The translations under genes were made by a program, and so were the position numbers. Shown here piece after piece: positions 1 to 8,885 of a DNA stretch of 64,000 nt. The stretch is from Flavobacterium kayseriense (lineage in GTDB: Bacteria > Bacteroidota > Bacteroidia > Flavobacteriales > Flavobacteriaceae), in assembly GCF_014305095.1 (NCBI RefSeq), contig NZ_JACRUI010000001.1:990744-1054743 (forward strand). The letters run 5' to 3'. Numbering within the stretch: position 1 is the stretch's first letter; every line of letters starts with the position of its first letter. The notes under the pieces were generated by a model. It made no database searches. It worked only from the letters and a program-made list of their open reading frames with translations, and was not told the DNA's origin.

Positions 1-16
1 AAATCTAACAGTCAGT

Positions 17-60
17 TCGAGCGGAGTCGAGAACCAGTATTGGATCTCGACTCCGCTCGA
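17..60. repeat. Perfect 16-bp inverted repeat
   Basis: Arms at 17-32 and 45-60 are exact reverse complements (TCGAGCGGAGTCGAGA) around a 12-nt loop. There is no T-run and no gene upstream in the window that would need a terminator. A partial relative with the same GTCAGTTCGAGC start occurs near 47839, so this looks like a dispersed intergenic repeat rather than a gene-specific signal. Confidence 0.7.
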
Positions 61-113
61 TATGACAAAATCGAGATATAAAAGATAATTGTCACTGAAC
101 ATCACAATCACCC

Positions 114-189
114 TAGCCCGGATAAAAGCGGCATCCTTTTATACTGGGGTTCAGTATAAAAGATAGAGCGGATAGCCGGATTAGCTCCA
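114..189 (+). repeat. Palindromic intergenic element, copy 1 of 4
   Basis: The 5' end has TAGCCC and GATAAAAGCGGCATCC. The middle is a hairpin with arms TTTTATACT and AGTATAAAA. The 3' end has GATAGAGCGGATAGC followed by TAGCTCC. The same ends recur at 18392-18470, 30868-30955 and, on the opposite strand, 32511-32586, each time with a different self-complementary centre. It lies just past the stop codon of the AraC-type gene. Confidence 0.65.
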
Positions 190-201
190 GAGTAATATAA
201 A

Positions 202-1023
202 TTAGATTTCCTTCTTGAAATCAGATGGAGAAATGCCGGCTGCTTTCTTGAAAAACCGGCTGAAGGATTGAATGTCTTCGTAGCCTATTTCATAAGCAAT
301 CTCTTTGATGCTCTTGTCTGAGTAACGCAATAGCCGACGCGCTTCGAGGATCGTGCGATCTTGAATGATTTGTAAAGGTGATTTTTCGTTGTACTTTTTG
401 AATAAATTCGATAAAGTTTTCGGACTTTTATTCAGCATTTCGGCATAATCAGCGACTTGGTGCTTGGTTTTGAAATGGCTTTCGACTAAGTAGTTGTACT
501 CTCGTACAATGTCCAACTGTTTTTTATCAAAAGTGGTTAGCTCCGTTTGCTCTTTGTAAACGCGGGTACATAAAATGAGTAGGCGTTTTAGCATCATTTG
601 TAGCATATCGTTTTGCAAATCGTCTTTAGAAACCATTTCGATGGTGAACATTTTCCAAAGGATTTCGAATTTCTCTAGCTCGGTTGCTGGAATAGCGATT
701 TTTGGAAATTGAGACGCACCAAAAAATAAAATTCCCTTACATCCTACCTCGCTGTCGTGATCTGCAATGCAGTAAAACGCTCTGTTGAACCGAATTAATC
801 TTGCAGTATTTATGCTTAAAATTTCTACTTTATGGTACTCCGTTAAAAACAAAACCGAATTAGTAGGGAAACTATATTCGATACCATCTACTTTAATTTT
901 TAATTCGTCTAAAGCCCAAATTACGCTCAAACCGTCTGTGATCTTTTCTTTAAGTAAATCACAATTTGTATTATCAATTTCGGCTAAACGTATGAATTCA
1001 TTGAGTTGACCTGTATACAGCAT
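202..1023 (-). CDS. AraC family transcriptional regulator
   Basis: This is a 273-residue DNA-binding regulator. The C-terminal hundred residues (about 178-273) hold the two helix-turn-helix units of the AraC/XylS family: a first unit around VADYAEMLNKSPKTLSNLFK and the family signature IKEIAYEIGYEDIQSFSRFF with the following GISPSDFK. The N-terminal 170 residues are probably a cupin-like sensing domain, but no ligand can be read from them. The gene stands alone on the minus strand, divergent from dgt with 284 bases between them, so its target is not evident. The ATG gives a full-length product. Confidence 0.9.
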   Translation of the reverse strand: MLYTGQLNEFIRLAEIDNTNCDLLKEKITDGLSVIWALDELKIKVDGIEYSFPTNSVLFLTEYHKVEILSINTARLIRFNRAFYCIADHDSEVGCKGILFFGASQFPKIAIPATELEKFEILWKMFTIEMVSKDDLQNDMLQMMLKRLLILCTRVYKEQTELTTFDKKQLDIVREYNYLVESHFKTKHQVADYAEMLNKSPKTLSNLFKKYNEKSPLQIIQDRTILEARRLLRYSDKSIKEIAYEIGYEDIQSFSRFFKKAAGISPSDFKKEI

Positions 1024-1262
1024 AGATGGTTTTTAAATGTGAAATTCCCCCTGTTGGAAGTAAAGTTTTTTAGAAAAAGTAGTTAACAATTTATAGGTAC
1101 TTACGATTTTTAAAAATTTTAGCTTTGAAAGCTATTTAACGAATAATGTCAACTCTTAAACTTATGGTTTATAAAATTATGAAAGACAAAGATAGGCCGT
1201 TTTAGCGTAATTGTTTGCTTGATAATAAACAGGAAAGCTATTTTATCTTATTGCTATTTCTT

Positions 1263-1270
1263 TATCTTTG
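1263..1270 (+). promoter_or_regulatory. -7 promoter element of dgt
   Basis: TATCTTTG matches the Bacteroidota -7 consensus TAnnTTTG and ends 37 bases before the dgt ATG. A clear -33 TTG at the right spacing is not seen. The rest of the 1024-1307 spacer is AT-rich; another match, TAGCTTTG, lies at 1120-1127. Confidence 0.5.
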
Positions 1271-1307
1271 AAAATTAGTCCAATTATTCAAATTTGAAAA
1301 AAACAGC

Positions 1308-2654
1308 ATGAACTGGGAACAACTTTTATCACTAAAACGCCAAGGCGACACAAGTAAACGATTACGTATTGAGCAAGATGATACCCGTTTAGGGTTTGAA
1401 GTAGATTATGATCGTATTATTTTCTCGGCAGCTTTTAGAAGTTTACAAGATAAAACCCAAGTAATCCCTTTGTCAAAAACCGACTTTGTGCACACGCGTT
1501 TGACACATAGTTTAGAAGTTTCTGTAGTGGGAAGGTCTTTAGGAAGGCTAGTTGGTAAGAAAATAATCGAGAAATATCCCCATTTACAAGAAATTCATGG
1601 ATATCAGATGAATGATTTTGGAGCTATCGTAGCTGCGGCTTCACTGGCGCATGATATTGGGAACCCCCCATTTGGTCACTCTGGTGAAAAAGCAATTGGA
1701 GAATATTTTTCTATTGGTAATGGCAAGAAGTATAAAGAACAACTCACTGCCAAAGAATGGCAAGATTTAATTGATTTTGAAGGTAATGCCAATGGTTTTA
1801 CTGTTTTGACGGGAAGCCGACCTGGAATTGAAGGAGGGCTTCGCATTTCATACGCCACCCTGGGCGCTTTTATGAAGTATCCAAAAGAAAGTTTACCAAA
1901 GAAACCGACCAACAATATTACTGATAAAAAGTATGGTTTTTTTCAAATTGACAAGCAATTTTTTCAAGAAGCGGCTACTGATATGGGATTGATTCCAAAT
2001 AAAAAGGAGGGTAATATAGGATACGAAAGACATCCTTTAGCTTATTTAGTAGAAGCAGCAGATGATATTTGCTATACTATTATTGATTTTGAAGATGGAA
2101 TTAATCTAGGTCTAGTTTCTGAGGATTTTGCCTTAGAGTATTTAATTAAATTAGTAAAGGATAATATTGGTACCTCTAAGTATCAAACTTTAGAAACAAA
2201 AGAAGATCGTATTAGTTACTTGCGCGCATTGGCAATTGGTAGCCTTATTAATGATGCAGTCAAAGTTTTTATTGACAATGAAGAAGCTATTTTAGCAGGC
2301 AAGTTTCCTTTTGCATTAATGGATAAAAGTAAGTATAAAGCGCAGATGGATGATATTATTAAAATTAGTGTTAATAATATATACCAAAGTAGAGAGGTAA
2401 TCGAAAAGGAGATTGTGGGTTATCAGATCATCCAGACGTTACTTGATAAATTTATTACGGCCTTTGATAACAAATACAATGGTACGGCGTCTAATTACGA
2501 TGCATTAATCTTAAAACTCCTTCCGGAGAAACATCAGATCGAAAAAGGAAATCTATACGAAAGACTACTTCATATTTGTCATTACATCTCATTACTCACT
2601 GATGGTAATGCTTTAGAGCTGTACGAGACCATTAATGGGAAGAAGAAGAATTAA
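1308..2654 (+). CDS. dgt: Deoxyguanosinetriphosphate triphosphohydrolase (dGTPase)
   Basis: The 448-residue protein belongs to the HD-domain dNTP triphosphohydrolases, which split dGTP to deoxyguanosine and tripolyphosphate and help balance dNTP pools. The metal-binding HD motif is visible: H67 in RLTHSLEVS, and H115-D116 in LAHDIGNPPFGHSGE. The YDRIIFSAAFRSLQDKTQV stretch near residues 34-52 is typical of the family start, and the later HPLAYLVEAADDICYTIIDFED holds a further metal-site aspartate. Length fits the short Bacteroidota form. It is a single gene; a -7 element precedes it. The ATG at 1308 is preceded by an AT-rich leader with no Shine-Dalgarno. Confidence 0.93.
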   Translation: MNWEQLLSLKRQGDTSKRLRIEQDDTRLGFEVDYDRIIFSAAFRSLQDKTQVIPLSKTDFVHTRLTHSLEVSVVGRSLGRLVGKKIIEKYPHLQEIHGYQMNDFGAIVAAASLAHDIGNPPFGHSGEKAIGEYFSIGNGKKYKEQLTAKEWQDLIDFEGNANGFTVLTGSRPGIEGGLRISYATLGAFMKYPKESLPKKPTNNITDKKYGFFQIDKQFFQEAATDMGLIPNKKEGNIGYERHPLAYLVEAADDICYTIIDFEDGINLGLVSEDFALEYLIKLVKDNIGTSKYQTLETKEDRISYLRALAIGSLINDAVKVFIDNEEAILAGKFPFALMDKSKYKAQMDDIIKISVNNIYQSREVIEKEIVGYQIIQTLLDKFITAFDNKYNGTASNYDALILKLLPEKHQIEKGNLYERLLHICHYISLLTDGNALELYETINGKKKN

Positions 2655-2693
2655 TGATTTTTTAAAATATTTTAAAAATCAATTTATTTTTTG

Positions 2694-2724
2694 TTGTTAA
2701 ATGCTATTGTAATTAGTAAATTCG
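2694..2724 (+). promoter_or_regulatory. Candidate promoter of the M36 protease gene
   Basis: A -33 TTG at 2694-2696 and TAAATTCG at 2717-2724 are separated by 20 bases, close to the Bacteroidota pattern TTG-N(19-21)-TAnnTTTG with one mismatch. The likely ATG follows at 2762. Confidence 0.4.
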
Positions 2725-2761
2725 TTTTTTTTAATAAATATTGTTACATATTAGTCGGCTT

Positions 2762-5437
2762 ATGAAGAAAATTACTCTAATTGCCTTTTTATTAATTTCT
2801 ATCTTATCATTCTCTCAATCTAATAAGGAGGTAATTCAAAACTATTTAAATTCAAATACTGCAAAATTTGGACTTTCTAAAAATGACGTGCAGGAGTGGA
2901 TAATTCAAAGTGAGGGTAATTCATCTTCTACCAATATAGAAAGTTGCTATGTTATTCAAACCTATAATGGTATCGAAATATTTAGGGCGGTTTCTAATTT
3001 TTCAATTAAAGATAAACATGTACTTAACACTCAAAACAAATTTATTAGTAATGTTTCGAGAAAAATTAATGCAGAGAAACCGCTGTTGACAGCTACTGAT
3101 GCGCTGTCGAAAGCTTATTTACAATTAGGAATCACCAATACAAATTCTGCGTCTGCGGTTGAGAAAGTTAGTGAATATAAATACAAAATAAGTAACATGA
3201 TAGCCAATCATGAGCCAACAGAAGCTAACTTGGTGTACCATCAATCAGTAGAAAATAATTTAATTTTAGCTTGGGATTTAACTGTTGAAACACCAGCTCA
3301 TGACCATATGTGGAGTGTGCGAATTGATGCCTTAACAGGGGTCATATTAGAAAAAAATGATTTGGTTATTTCTTGTCAATTTGATAGAGAAGTAGTTTTA
3401 CTCAATGAAAATAAAAACGCTTTCTCAACTTTTAATTCTTTTGACAGTTCCTATAAACAATTGTTTTCATCAGCCGCTACAACCGTGGTTGGCGGTGGGA
3501 CTTATAGAGTGATTCCATTTAATTTTGAGAGTCCTAATCATAGTAATACACAACTTATTACTAATCCAGCAAATAGCATAGCTTCTCCTTACGGATGGCA
3601 TGATATTAATGGTGTGGCTGGGGCCGATTATACGATAACTCGTGGAAATAATGTATGGGCTAAAGATGATTTTTTTGGATCTAACCTAGACGATGGTTCG
3701 AGCCCAGACGGAGGGCAGAGTTTGTTGTTTGATTTTCCTTATGGAGGAACAGGCGTTGCGGCATCATCCTATATTAATGCTGCAAATACAAATTTGTTTT
3801 ACATGAACAATATCATGCATGATGTTTGGTACCAATATGGCTTTACAGAGGCGAATGGTAATTTTCAACAAAATAACTATGGACGAGGAGGGACAGCTTC
3901 TGATTATGTAAATGCAGAAGCACAAGATGGTTCATTAGCTACTGAAGTTAGTTTAAATAACGCAAATTTCTCTTCTCCTAGAGATGGAAGTCGAGGTAGG
4001 ATGCAAATGTTTTTATGGAATAGAAGTTCTCAAATCAAGCCTTTGATTGTGAACTCTCCTTCAAGTATAGCTGGGAGTTATGTTGCTACTCAAAACTCCT
4101 TTAGTCCAGGACGTGTAGATTTACCGGTGACGCCACAATTTTTGCAATCTGATTTAGTCTTGTATCTAGATAGTTCAGGCGGAACCTCTCAAGCGTGTGT
4201 TTTGCCGAGCAATCCTGAAGCAATGAATGGAAAAATAGTAATATTAAGAAGGGGTAATTGTCCCTTTGTTGATAAAGTTAAAGCCGCTCAAAATGCTGGT
4301 GCGATAGCAGTTATTGTTGTCAATAGTGATCAAACTAATATTACGATGTCAGGAGCTGATGCTACAATAGTTATACCAGCTATTAGTGTAACCAATACTA
4401 TAGGGGAAAGTTTAATCTCTCTAATGAAAACTGAGATTGTGAATTTAAAACTTCAATTAGAATCTTCGCCTTTTATCAATAGTGACGGTGATTTCGATAA
4501 TGGAATCATTTCACATGAATATGGACATGGAATTTCGACTCGTTTAGCAGGAGGTCGTTTAAATTCTAATTGCTTAGACAATACAGATCAAATGGGTGAA
4601 GGCTGGTCTGATTGGTTTGCTTTAATGATGCAGTTAAAACCGGGAGATACTGGTGCTTTGAAAAGAGGTATTGGTACGTTTGTTTCTTCTCAGTCCACAG
4701 ATGGTTTAGGAATAAGGAGTTATGTTTACTCAACAGATAGAGCGTTGAATCCTATGACCTATGCTTTTACAAATAATTTTCAATATGTAGATGAGGATGA
4801 TAAAGTGCAAACGTCAGTACATGGAGTTGGGTCTGTGTGGGCGACTATGTTATGGGATTTAACTTGGGCCTATATCAATAAATATGGTTACGATGATAAT
4901 AAATATACTGGAACGGGAGGTAACAACAAAATTATGCAACTCGTTATTGATGGTTTGAAATTGATGCCTTGTAGTCCAACATTTGTTACGGCAAGAGATG
5001 CAATAATTGCTGCTGATCAAGCTACTACCGGTGGTAGAGATTTTTGTATGATATGGGATGTCTTTGCTTCGCGAGGATTAGGCATAAATGCATCAGCAGG
5101 GGATGGAAATGTTGGAAATGATCAAGTGGAGGATTATACAAGACCTGTTGCAGGAGCTAATTGTTCTACCTTAGGCACTAATGAATTCGATAGTGAAGAT
5201 GTAATGAAAGTATATCCAAATCCAACTAATGGTTTACTCAATGTTCGAATCAGTAAATATTTTGGAAATGTAGATATACAATTAATTGATATAACGGGTA
5301 AACAAGTTTATAGCGCTATTAAAGTTGAATTTAACGGTCAAAAGAGTATAGATTTAAGTAGTGTCAATCCAGGAATCTATCTTCTTAAAGTTAAAGGAGA
5401 TTCTTTGAATTTTGTCGAAAAGATAATTTTGAATTAG
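2762..5437 (+). CDS. Secreted M36 (fungalysin-type) metalloprotease with PA and T9SS sorting domains
   Basis: The 891-residue protein begins with a signal peptide (MKKITLIAFLLISILSFSQ). I chose the ATG at 2762 over a TTG at 2741 because the signal peptide starts there. A propeptide of the FTP/PepSY type covers roughly residues 20-200. The zinc site is HEYGH with the first His near residue 585, and the third ligand is Glu near 613 in GEGWSDW. A protease-associated (PA) domain (about 462-556, with CVLPSNPEAMNGKIVILRRG) sits just ahead of the zinc motif. The last 75 residues, starting VYPNPTNGLLNV, are a type IX secretion sorting domain, so it is exported across the outer membrane. The role is probably extracellular protein digestion. 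Confidence 0.93.
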   Translation: MKKITLIAFLLISILSFSQSNKEVIQNYLNSNTAKFGLSKNDVQEWIIQSEGNSSSTNIESCYVIQTYNGIEIFRAVSNFSIKDKHVLNTQNKFISNVSRKINAEKPLLTATDALSKAYLQLGITNTNSASAVEKVSEYKYKISNMIANHEPTEANLVYHQSVENNLILAWDLTVETPAHDHMWSVRIDALTGVILEKNDLVISCQFDREVVLLNENKNAFSTFNSFDSSYKQLFSSAATTVVGGGTYRVIPFNFESPNHSNTQLITNPANSIASPYGWHDINGVAGADYTITRGNNVWAKDDFFGSNLDDGSSPDGGQSLLFDFPYGGTGVAASSYINAANTNLFYMNNIMHDVWYQYGFTEANGNFQQNNYGRGGTASDYVNAEAQDGSLATEVSLNNANFSSPRDGSRGRMQMFLWNRSSQIKPLIVNSPSSIAGSYVATQNSFSPGRVDLPVTPQFLQSDLVLYLDSSGGTSQACVLPSNPEAMNGKIVILRRGNCPFVDKVKAAQNAGAIAVIVVNSDQTNITMSGADATIVIPAISVTNTIGESLISLMKTEIVNLKLQLESSPFINSDGDFDNGIISHEYGHGISTRLAGGRLNSNCLDNTDQMGEGWSDWFALMMQLKPGDTGALKRGIGTFVSSQSTDGLGIRSYVYSTDRALNPMTYAFTNNFQYVDEDDKVQTSVHGVGSVWATMLWDLTWAYINKYGYDDNKYTGTGGNNKIMQLVIDGLKLMPCSPTFVTARDAIIAADQATTGGRDFCMIWDVFASRGLGINASAGDGNVGNDQVEDYTRPVAGANCSTLGTNEFDSEDVMKVYPNPTNGLLNVRISKYFGNVDIQLIDITGKQVYSAIKVEFNGQKSIDLSSVNPGIYLLKVKGDSLNFVEKIILN

Positions 5438-5460
5438 GATCATTAAAGTTTAGATAAAAA

Positions 5461-5497
5461 AAGTCGGTTTGCATTTATTGCAAACCGACTTTTTTTA
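5461..5497. terminator. Bidirectional intrinsic terminator
   Basis: A 13-bp stem AAGTCGGTTTGCA / TGCAAACCGACTT encloses a 5-nt loop. T-runs follow on the plus strand and A-runs precede it, so it can end both the M36 gene and the convergent DUF3078 gene. Confidence 0.9.
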
Positions 5498-6463
5498 AAA
5501 TTGATAAAGAAGGCCAACTCCTAACATTTGTTTAAGCTGTGTTTTAGGGCCAAGAGTTACTTGTTCACCATCAATGTTTTTCTTAGCTTTAATGTCGTCG
5601 TCGTATATCACGTGAATGCCGATACTAGTTCTTATGTATTCGTTAACTACTAAATCAAAAGCAACATTGTAATCCACATCGATGTTACCAAAATTATTGA
5701 TGTAATCAGAATAGAGACTTAAACGATTTTCAACTATTACATTTTTTATAATTTGTTTTTTGTAATAACCGGTTAATAAAAATCCTAGTTCTATCTTGGA
5801 CTTTTCACCCTCTATAATTAATATTCCGTTACTATCATAGATTCCTTTTACAACTCCAAATGCTCCCTGATTAGCTAAACTTTGATCTAGTACGAAAGTC
5901 ATTTTAGAGGTAAAGGGTGATAGGTATAATAATTCATCCTTCTTTTGAGAGGCATATTCAGCTCCTAATCCTAAAAAGACGTAAGCAGGTGCAAAGGGCT
6001 TTGATATTGATTTTTCGGTATTAGGGTATGCGTATCCGTTGGTGAATTGGGTGTTAAAATTAAATTTTGCGGTGTGATACCAATTGGATAAAGTGTCTTT
6101 TCGATATCCAAATGCAGAGCTGAACTGAAAAACATCATCTGATTTTCTTAGTTCAATACCGTCTTGTTTGTTTAAACCATAACGCATAATTAATTCATTA
6201 GACCAGTTGTAATTATCAGTATTGTAATTACGGTTGAATTTTGTTTTAAGTAACCCAGAAACGGAACTCGTTCCTCCTGCATTCCAATTAACAAATGCAA
6301 TTTCACTTATATCAAATCCTACTTGATTCTTTTTAGTCCAATGAGATACGGTATCTTTTGGTTTTTTTAATGAGCCCTCTAAAGTGGTAATGATTTTTTG
6401 AGAGAAGATGTTGGATGTAAAAAGTAATAAGATAAAAAGTGAATTTAAGGTGGTGAATTTCAT
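5495..6463 (-). CDS. DUF3078 family exported protein
   Basis: The 322-residue protein has a cleavable signal peptide (MKFTTLNSLFILLLFTSNIFSQ). The rest alternates short beta-rich stretches with many aromatic residues and ends in a terminal aromatic (GVGLLYQF), which suggests an outer-membrane beta-barrel. The VGFDISEIAFVNWNAGGTSSVS stretch near residues 48-69 is characteristic of the Bacteroidota DUF3078 family, whose function is not established. It is 31 bases downstream of dxs and may share its transcript. Nothing in the sequence ties it functionally to isoprenoid synthesis. Confidence 0.8.
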   Translation of the reverse strand: MKFTTLNSLFILLLFTSNIFSQKIITTLEGSLKKPKDTVSHWTKKNQVGFDISEIAFVNWNAGGTSSVSGLLKTKFNRNYNTDNYNWSNELIMRYGLNKQDGIELRKSDDVFQFSSAFGYRKDTLSNWYHTAKFNFNTQFTNGYAYPNTEKSISKPFAPAYVFLGLGAEYASQKKDELLYLSPFTSKMTFVLDQSLANQGAFGVVKGIYDSNGILIIEGEKSKIELGFLLTGYYKKQIIKNVIVENRLSLYSDYINNFGNIDVDYNVAFDLVVNEYIRTSIGIHVIYDDDIKAKKNIDGEQVTLGPKTQLKQMLGVGLLYQF

Positions 6464-6494
6464 TATGGCTCTTTTATATTAGCGGCTTAAAATA

Positions 6495-8270
6495 TTAATT
6501 TATATTATTTAGAAAAAGAATCTCTAGACTACTAACGTCTATTTTGCAAAATTGTTGCTGCTCGAGAACAGTTCCTTGGTCTATAAATGTATCAGGAATG
6601 CCAAGTATAGTAATTTTTGACTTGTAGTTATGGTTAGTTGCAAATTCAGCTATAGCACTACCAAATCCTCCTTTTATAGTTCCGTCTTCGATAGTAATTA
6701 TCTGTTTAAATTGATTGAATATGAGATGCAGCTCTTTCTCATCTAATGGTTTTACAAATGCAAAATCATAATGGGCTATTGTCTTTGGCTGACCTAATTT
6801 AGCAAGTGCAGCGGTTACATTTTTACCAATAGGTCCATTAGATAGTACAGCTGTCTCACTTCCGGATTTTAAACAATTTGCCTGACCGATTACAATTTCT
6901 TTATACGGTTTTTCCCATTCAATAGTAACTCCTCTGCCCCGTGGATATCTTATCGCAATTGGGTTTTTTAATCCTAATTGGGCTGTATATAAAATATTAC
7001 GTAATTCTATTTCGTTTAGTGGAGAGTAGATGACTAAATTAGGAATGCATCTTAAATAAGCAATATCATACACTCCATGATGTGTAGCGCCATCCTCGCC
7101 TACAAGACCAGCGCGATCCAAACAAAAAATCACAGGTAGATTTTGTAGTGCGACATCGTGTATCACTTGATCGTAAGCTCTTTGTAAAAAAGTAGAGTAG
7201 ATATTGCAGTACACAACCATTCCTTGTGTGGCCATTCCTGCGGCAAGAGTGACCGCATGTTGCTCAGCTATACCTACGTCAAAGGCGCGGTCAGGTAAAG
7301 CTTCTATCATAAATTTTAGTGAACTGCCCGAAGGCATTGCTGGAGTTATCCCAATAATATCTTTATTTTTTTTGGCTAAGTCTAGTACGGTCAAGCCAAA
7401 AACATCTTGGTATTTTGGAGGAAGATTCTCTTCCGATCTAGAGTGGATTTCTCCGGATTTAGCATCGAATTTTCCAGGTGCGTGGTATTTTACTTGGTCT
7501 TTTTCCGCTTGCTTTAAACCCTTTCCTTTTGTAGTTATAACGTGAAGGAATTTAGGTCCTTTTAATTTTTGTAAACGTTTTAATTCTTTTATCACCGCAT
7601 GAATATCATGTCCGTCAATAGGTCCTGAGTAATCAAAATTCAATGATTTCATCATATTGTTCTGTCTTGGATTCTTTCCGTTTTTGACAGCAGTTAGGTA
7701 CTCTTTTAAAGCGCCTACACTTGGATCAATGCCAATTGCATTGTCGTTAAGAATAACTAATAAGTTGGCGTTAGTGACACCAGCATGGTTTAGACCTTCA
7801 AATGCCATTCCTGATGCGATTGAGGCATCGCCTATTACAGCAATATGTTGTTTTTCAAAATTTCCTTTTAAGTTGGACGCGATCGCCATTCCTAAAGCTG
7901 CCGATATTGAAGTTGAGGAGTGGCCTACGCCAAAAGCATCATACTCACTTTCACTTCTTTTTGGAAATCCAGAGATTCCGTTTAATTGTCGGTTGGTGTC
8001 AAAGTTTTCTCTGCGGCCCGTTAGTATTTTATGTCCGTATGCTTGATGACCAACATCCCAAACAAGTAAATCAGCAGGTGTATTGAAAACATAATGTAAA
8101 GCAATGGTAAGTTCTATAACACCCAAGCTGGCTCCAAGGTGTCCCTCTTTTACGGATACGATATCAATTATAAATTCACGTAATTCCTGCGATAGTTGTA
8201 TTAACTGATCTTCCTTTAGAAGACGCAAATCTATGGGACTATTTATGTTGGAAAGTAAATTTTGTGACAT
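6495..8270 (-). CDS. dxs: 1-deoxy-D-xylulose-5-phosphate synthase
   Basis: DXS condenses pyruvate and glyceraldehyde 3-phosphate with thiamine pyrophosphate to give DXP, the first step of the MEP isoprenoid pathway. The 591-residue protein shows the TPP/Mg site (IGDASIASGMAFEGLNHAG with the following LVILNDN) and the transketolase pyrimidine-domain signature DRAGLVGEDGATHHGVYD. The IRYPRGRG motif and the C-terminal transketolase domain are also present. Length is at the short end of the family, as usual in Flavobacteriia. It is divergent from tadA with only 38 bases between start codons; a -7 element ends 4 bases before the ATG, so the mRNA may be leaderless. Confidence 0.96.
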   Translation of the reverse strand: MSQNLLSNINSPIDLRLLKEDQLIQLSQELREFIIDIVSVKEGHLGASLGVIELTIALHYVFNTPADLLVWDVGHQAYGHKILTGRRENFDTNRQLNGISGFPKRSESEYDAFGVGHSSTSISAALGMAIASNLKGNFEKQHIAVIGDASIASGMAFEGLNHAGVTNANLLVILNDNAIGIDPSVGALKEYLTAVKNGKNPRQNNMMKSLNFDYSGPIDGHDIHAVIKELKRLQKLKGPKFLHVITTKGKGLKQAEKDQVKYHAPGKFDAKSGEIHSRSEENLPPKYQDVFGLTVLDLAKKNKDIIGITPAMPSGSSLKFMIEALPDRAFDVGIAEQHAVTLAAGMATQGMVVYCNIYSTFLQRAYDQVIHDVALQNLPVIFCLDRAGLVGEDGATHHGVYDIAYLRCIPNLVIYSPLNEIELRNILYTAQLGLKNPIAIRYPRGRGVTIEWEKPYKEIVIGQANCLKSGSETAVLSNGPIGKNVTAALAKLGQPKTIAHYDFAFVKPLDEKELHLIFNQFKQIITIEDGTIKGGFGSAIAEFATNHNYKSKITILGIPDTFIDQGTVLEQQQFCKIDVSSLEILFLNNIN

Positions 8271-8274
8271 ACCA

Positions 8275-8304
8275 CAAATGTACGAATTGAATACTGTATT
8301 TTTG
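8275..8304. promoter_or_regulatory. Divergent dxs/tadA promoters, probably leaderless on both sides
   Basis: Two -7 elements face away from each other in the 38-base spacer. TACATTTG on the minus strand (8282-8275) serves dxs, and TATTTTTG on the plus strand (8297-8304) serves tadA. Each ends only 4 bases before its ATG. With the usual distance from TAnnTTTG to the start site, transcription would begin at or next to the ATG. A -33 TTG for tadA is at 8287-8289, which is too close, so the -33 parts are uncertain. Confidence 0.5.
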
Positions 8305-8308
8305 TTTT

Positions 8309-8749
8309 ATGGAAAATATTTTTACTGACGAATACTTCATGAAAAAAGCGTTGCAAGAAGCTGAAATGGCTTTTGAAAAAGGGGAAATCCCTGTTGGAGC
8401 GATTGTAGTTGTCAATAATACAATTATTGCAAGAAGTCACAATCTAACGGAAATGCTAAATGATGTTACCGCTCACGCTGAAATGCAATCGATAACCGCT
8501 GCGGCAAATTTTCTAGGTGGAAAATATTTGAAAGATTGTACATTATACGTTACACTTGAGCCTTGTCAAATGTGCGCTGGCGCTTTGTATTGGAGTCAAA
8601 TTTCTAAAATTGTTTTTGGTGCTACCGATGTTCATCGCGGTTATGAAAAAATGGGGACTCAACTACATCCTAAAACAACTGTGATAAGAGGTGTTTTGGC
8701 TGAAGAAGCAGCTGATTTGATGAAACGTTTCTTCGCGTCCAGAAGATAA
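8309..8749 (+). CDS. tadA: tRNA-specific adenosine-34 deaminase
   Basis: The 146-residue cytidine/deoxycytidylate deaminase-fold protein converts adenosine 34 to inosine in the anticodon of tRNA-Arg(ACG). The zinc site is complete: HAE in DVTAHAEMQ near residue 52 and PCQMC in LEPCQMCAGALYWSQISKI near 84. The N-terminal MKKALQEAEMAFEKGEIPVG and the AHAEM spacing match TadA rather than free-base deaminases, although the family is hard to split by eye. It is monocistronic with a weak terminator after it. No ribosome binding site precedes the ATG, in keeping with a leaderless start. Confidence 0.92.
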   Translation: MENIFTDEYFMKKALQEAEMAFEKGEIPVGAIVVVNNTIIARSHNLTEMLNDVTAHAEMQSITAAANFLGGKYLKDCTLYVTLEPCQMCAGALYWSQISKIVFGATDVHRGYEKMGTQLHPKTTVIRGVLAEEAADLMKRFFASRR

Positions 8750-8772
8750 AAAGTTTGCTGCGAACTTTATTT
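8750..8772 (+). terminator. Weak intrinsic terminator after tadA
   Basis: An 8-bp stem (AAAGTTTG / CGAACTTT, with one G-T wobble) and a CTG loop are followed by ATTTT. It starts at the last base of the stop region and is plausible but short. Confidence 0.45.
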
Positions 8773-8885
8773 TCAGATCTTATAATAAAAATAGTACATT
8801 TACTTTTGATGAAATTAAGCTAATTTTACAAGAAGTCTGATCAGTTTTGTTAGTTATATTTTTTAACTTTTTAAAAGTAATATAT

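Noticed and set aside
2741..2761. TTG start of the M36 protease seven codons upstream
   Set aside because: The signal peptide begins naturally at the ATG at 2762.
7657..8086. Long plus-strand open frames inside dxs (94 and 129 codons)
   Set aside because: They are antisense to well-conserved dxs coding sequence, and no start signals or domains support them.
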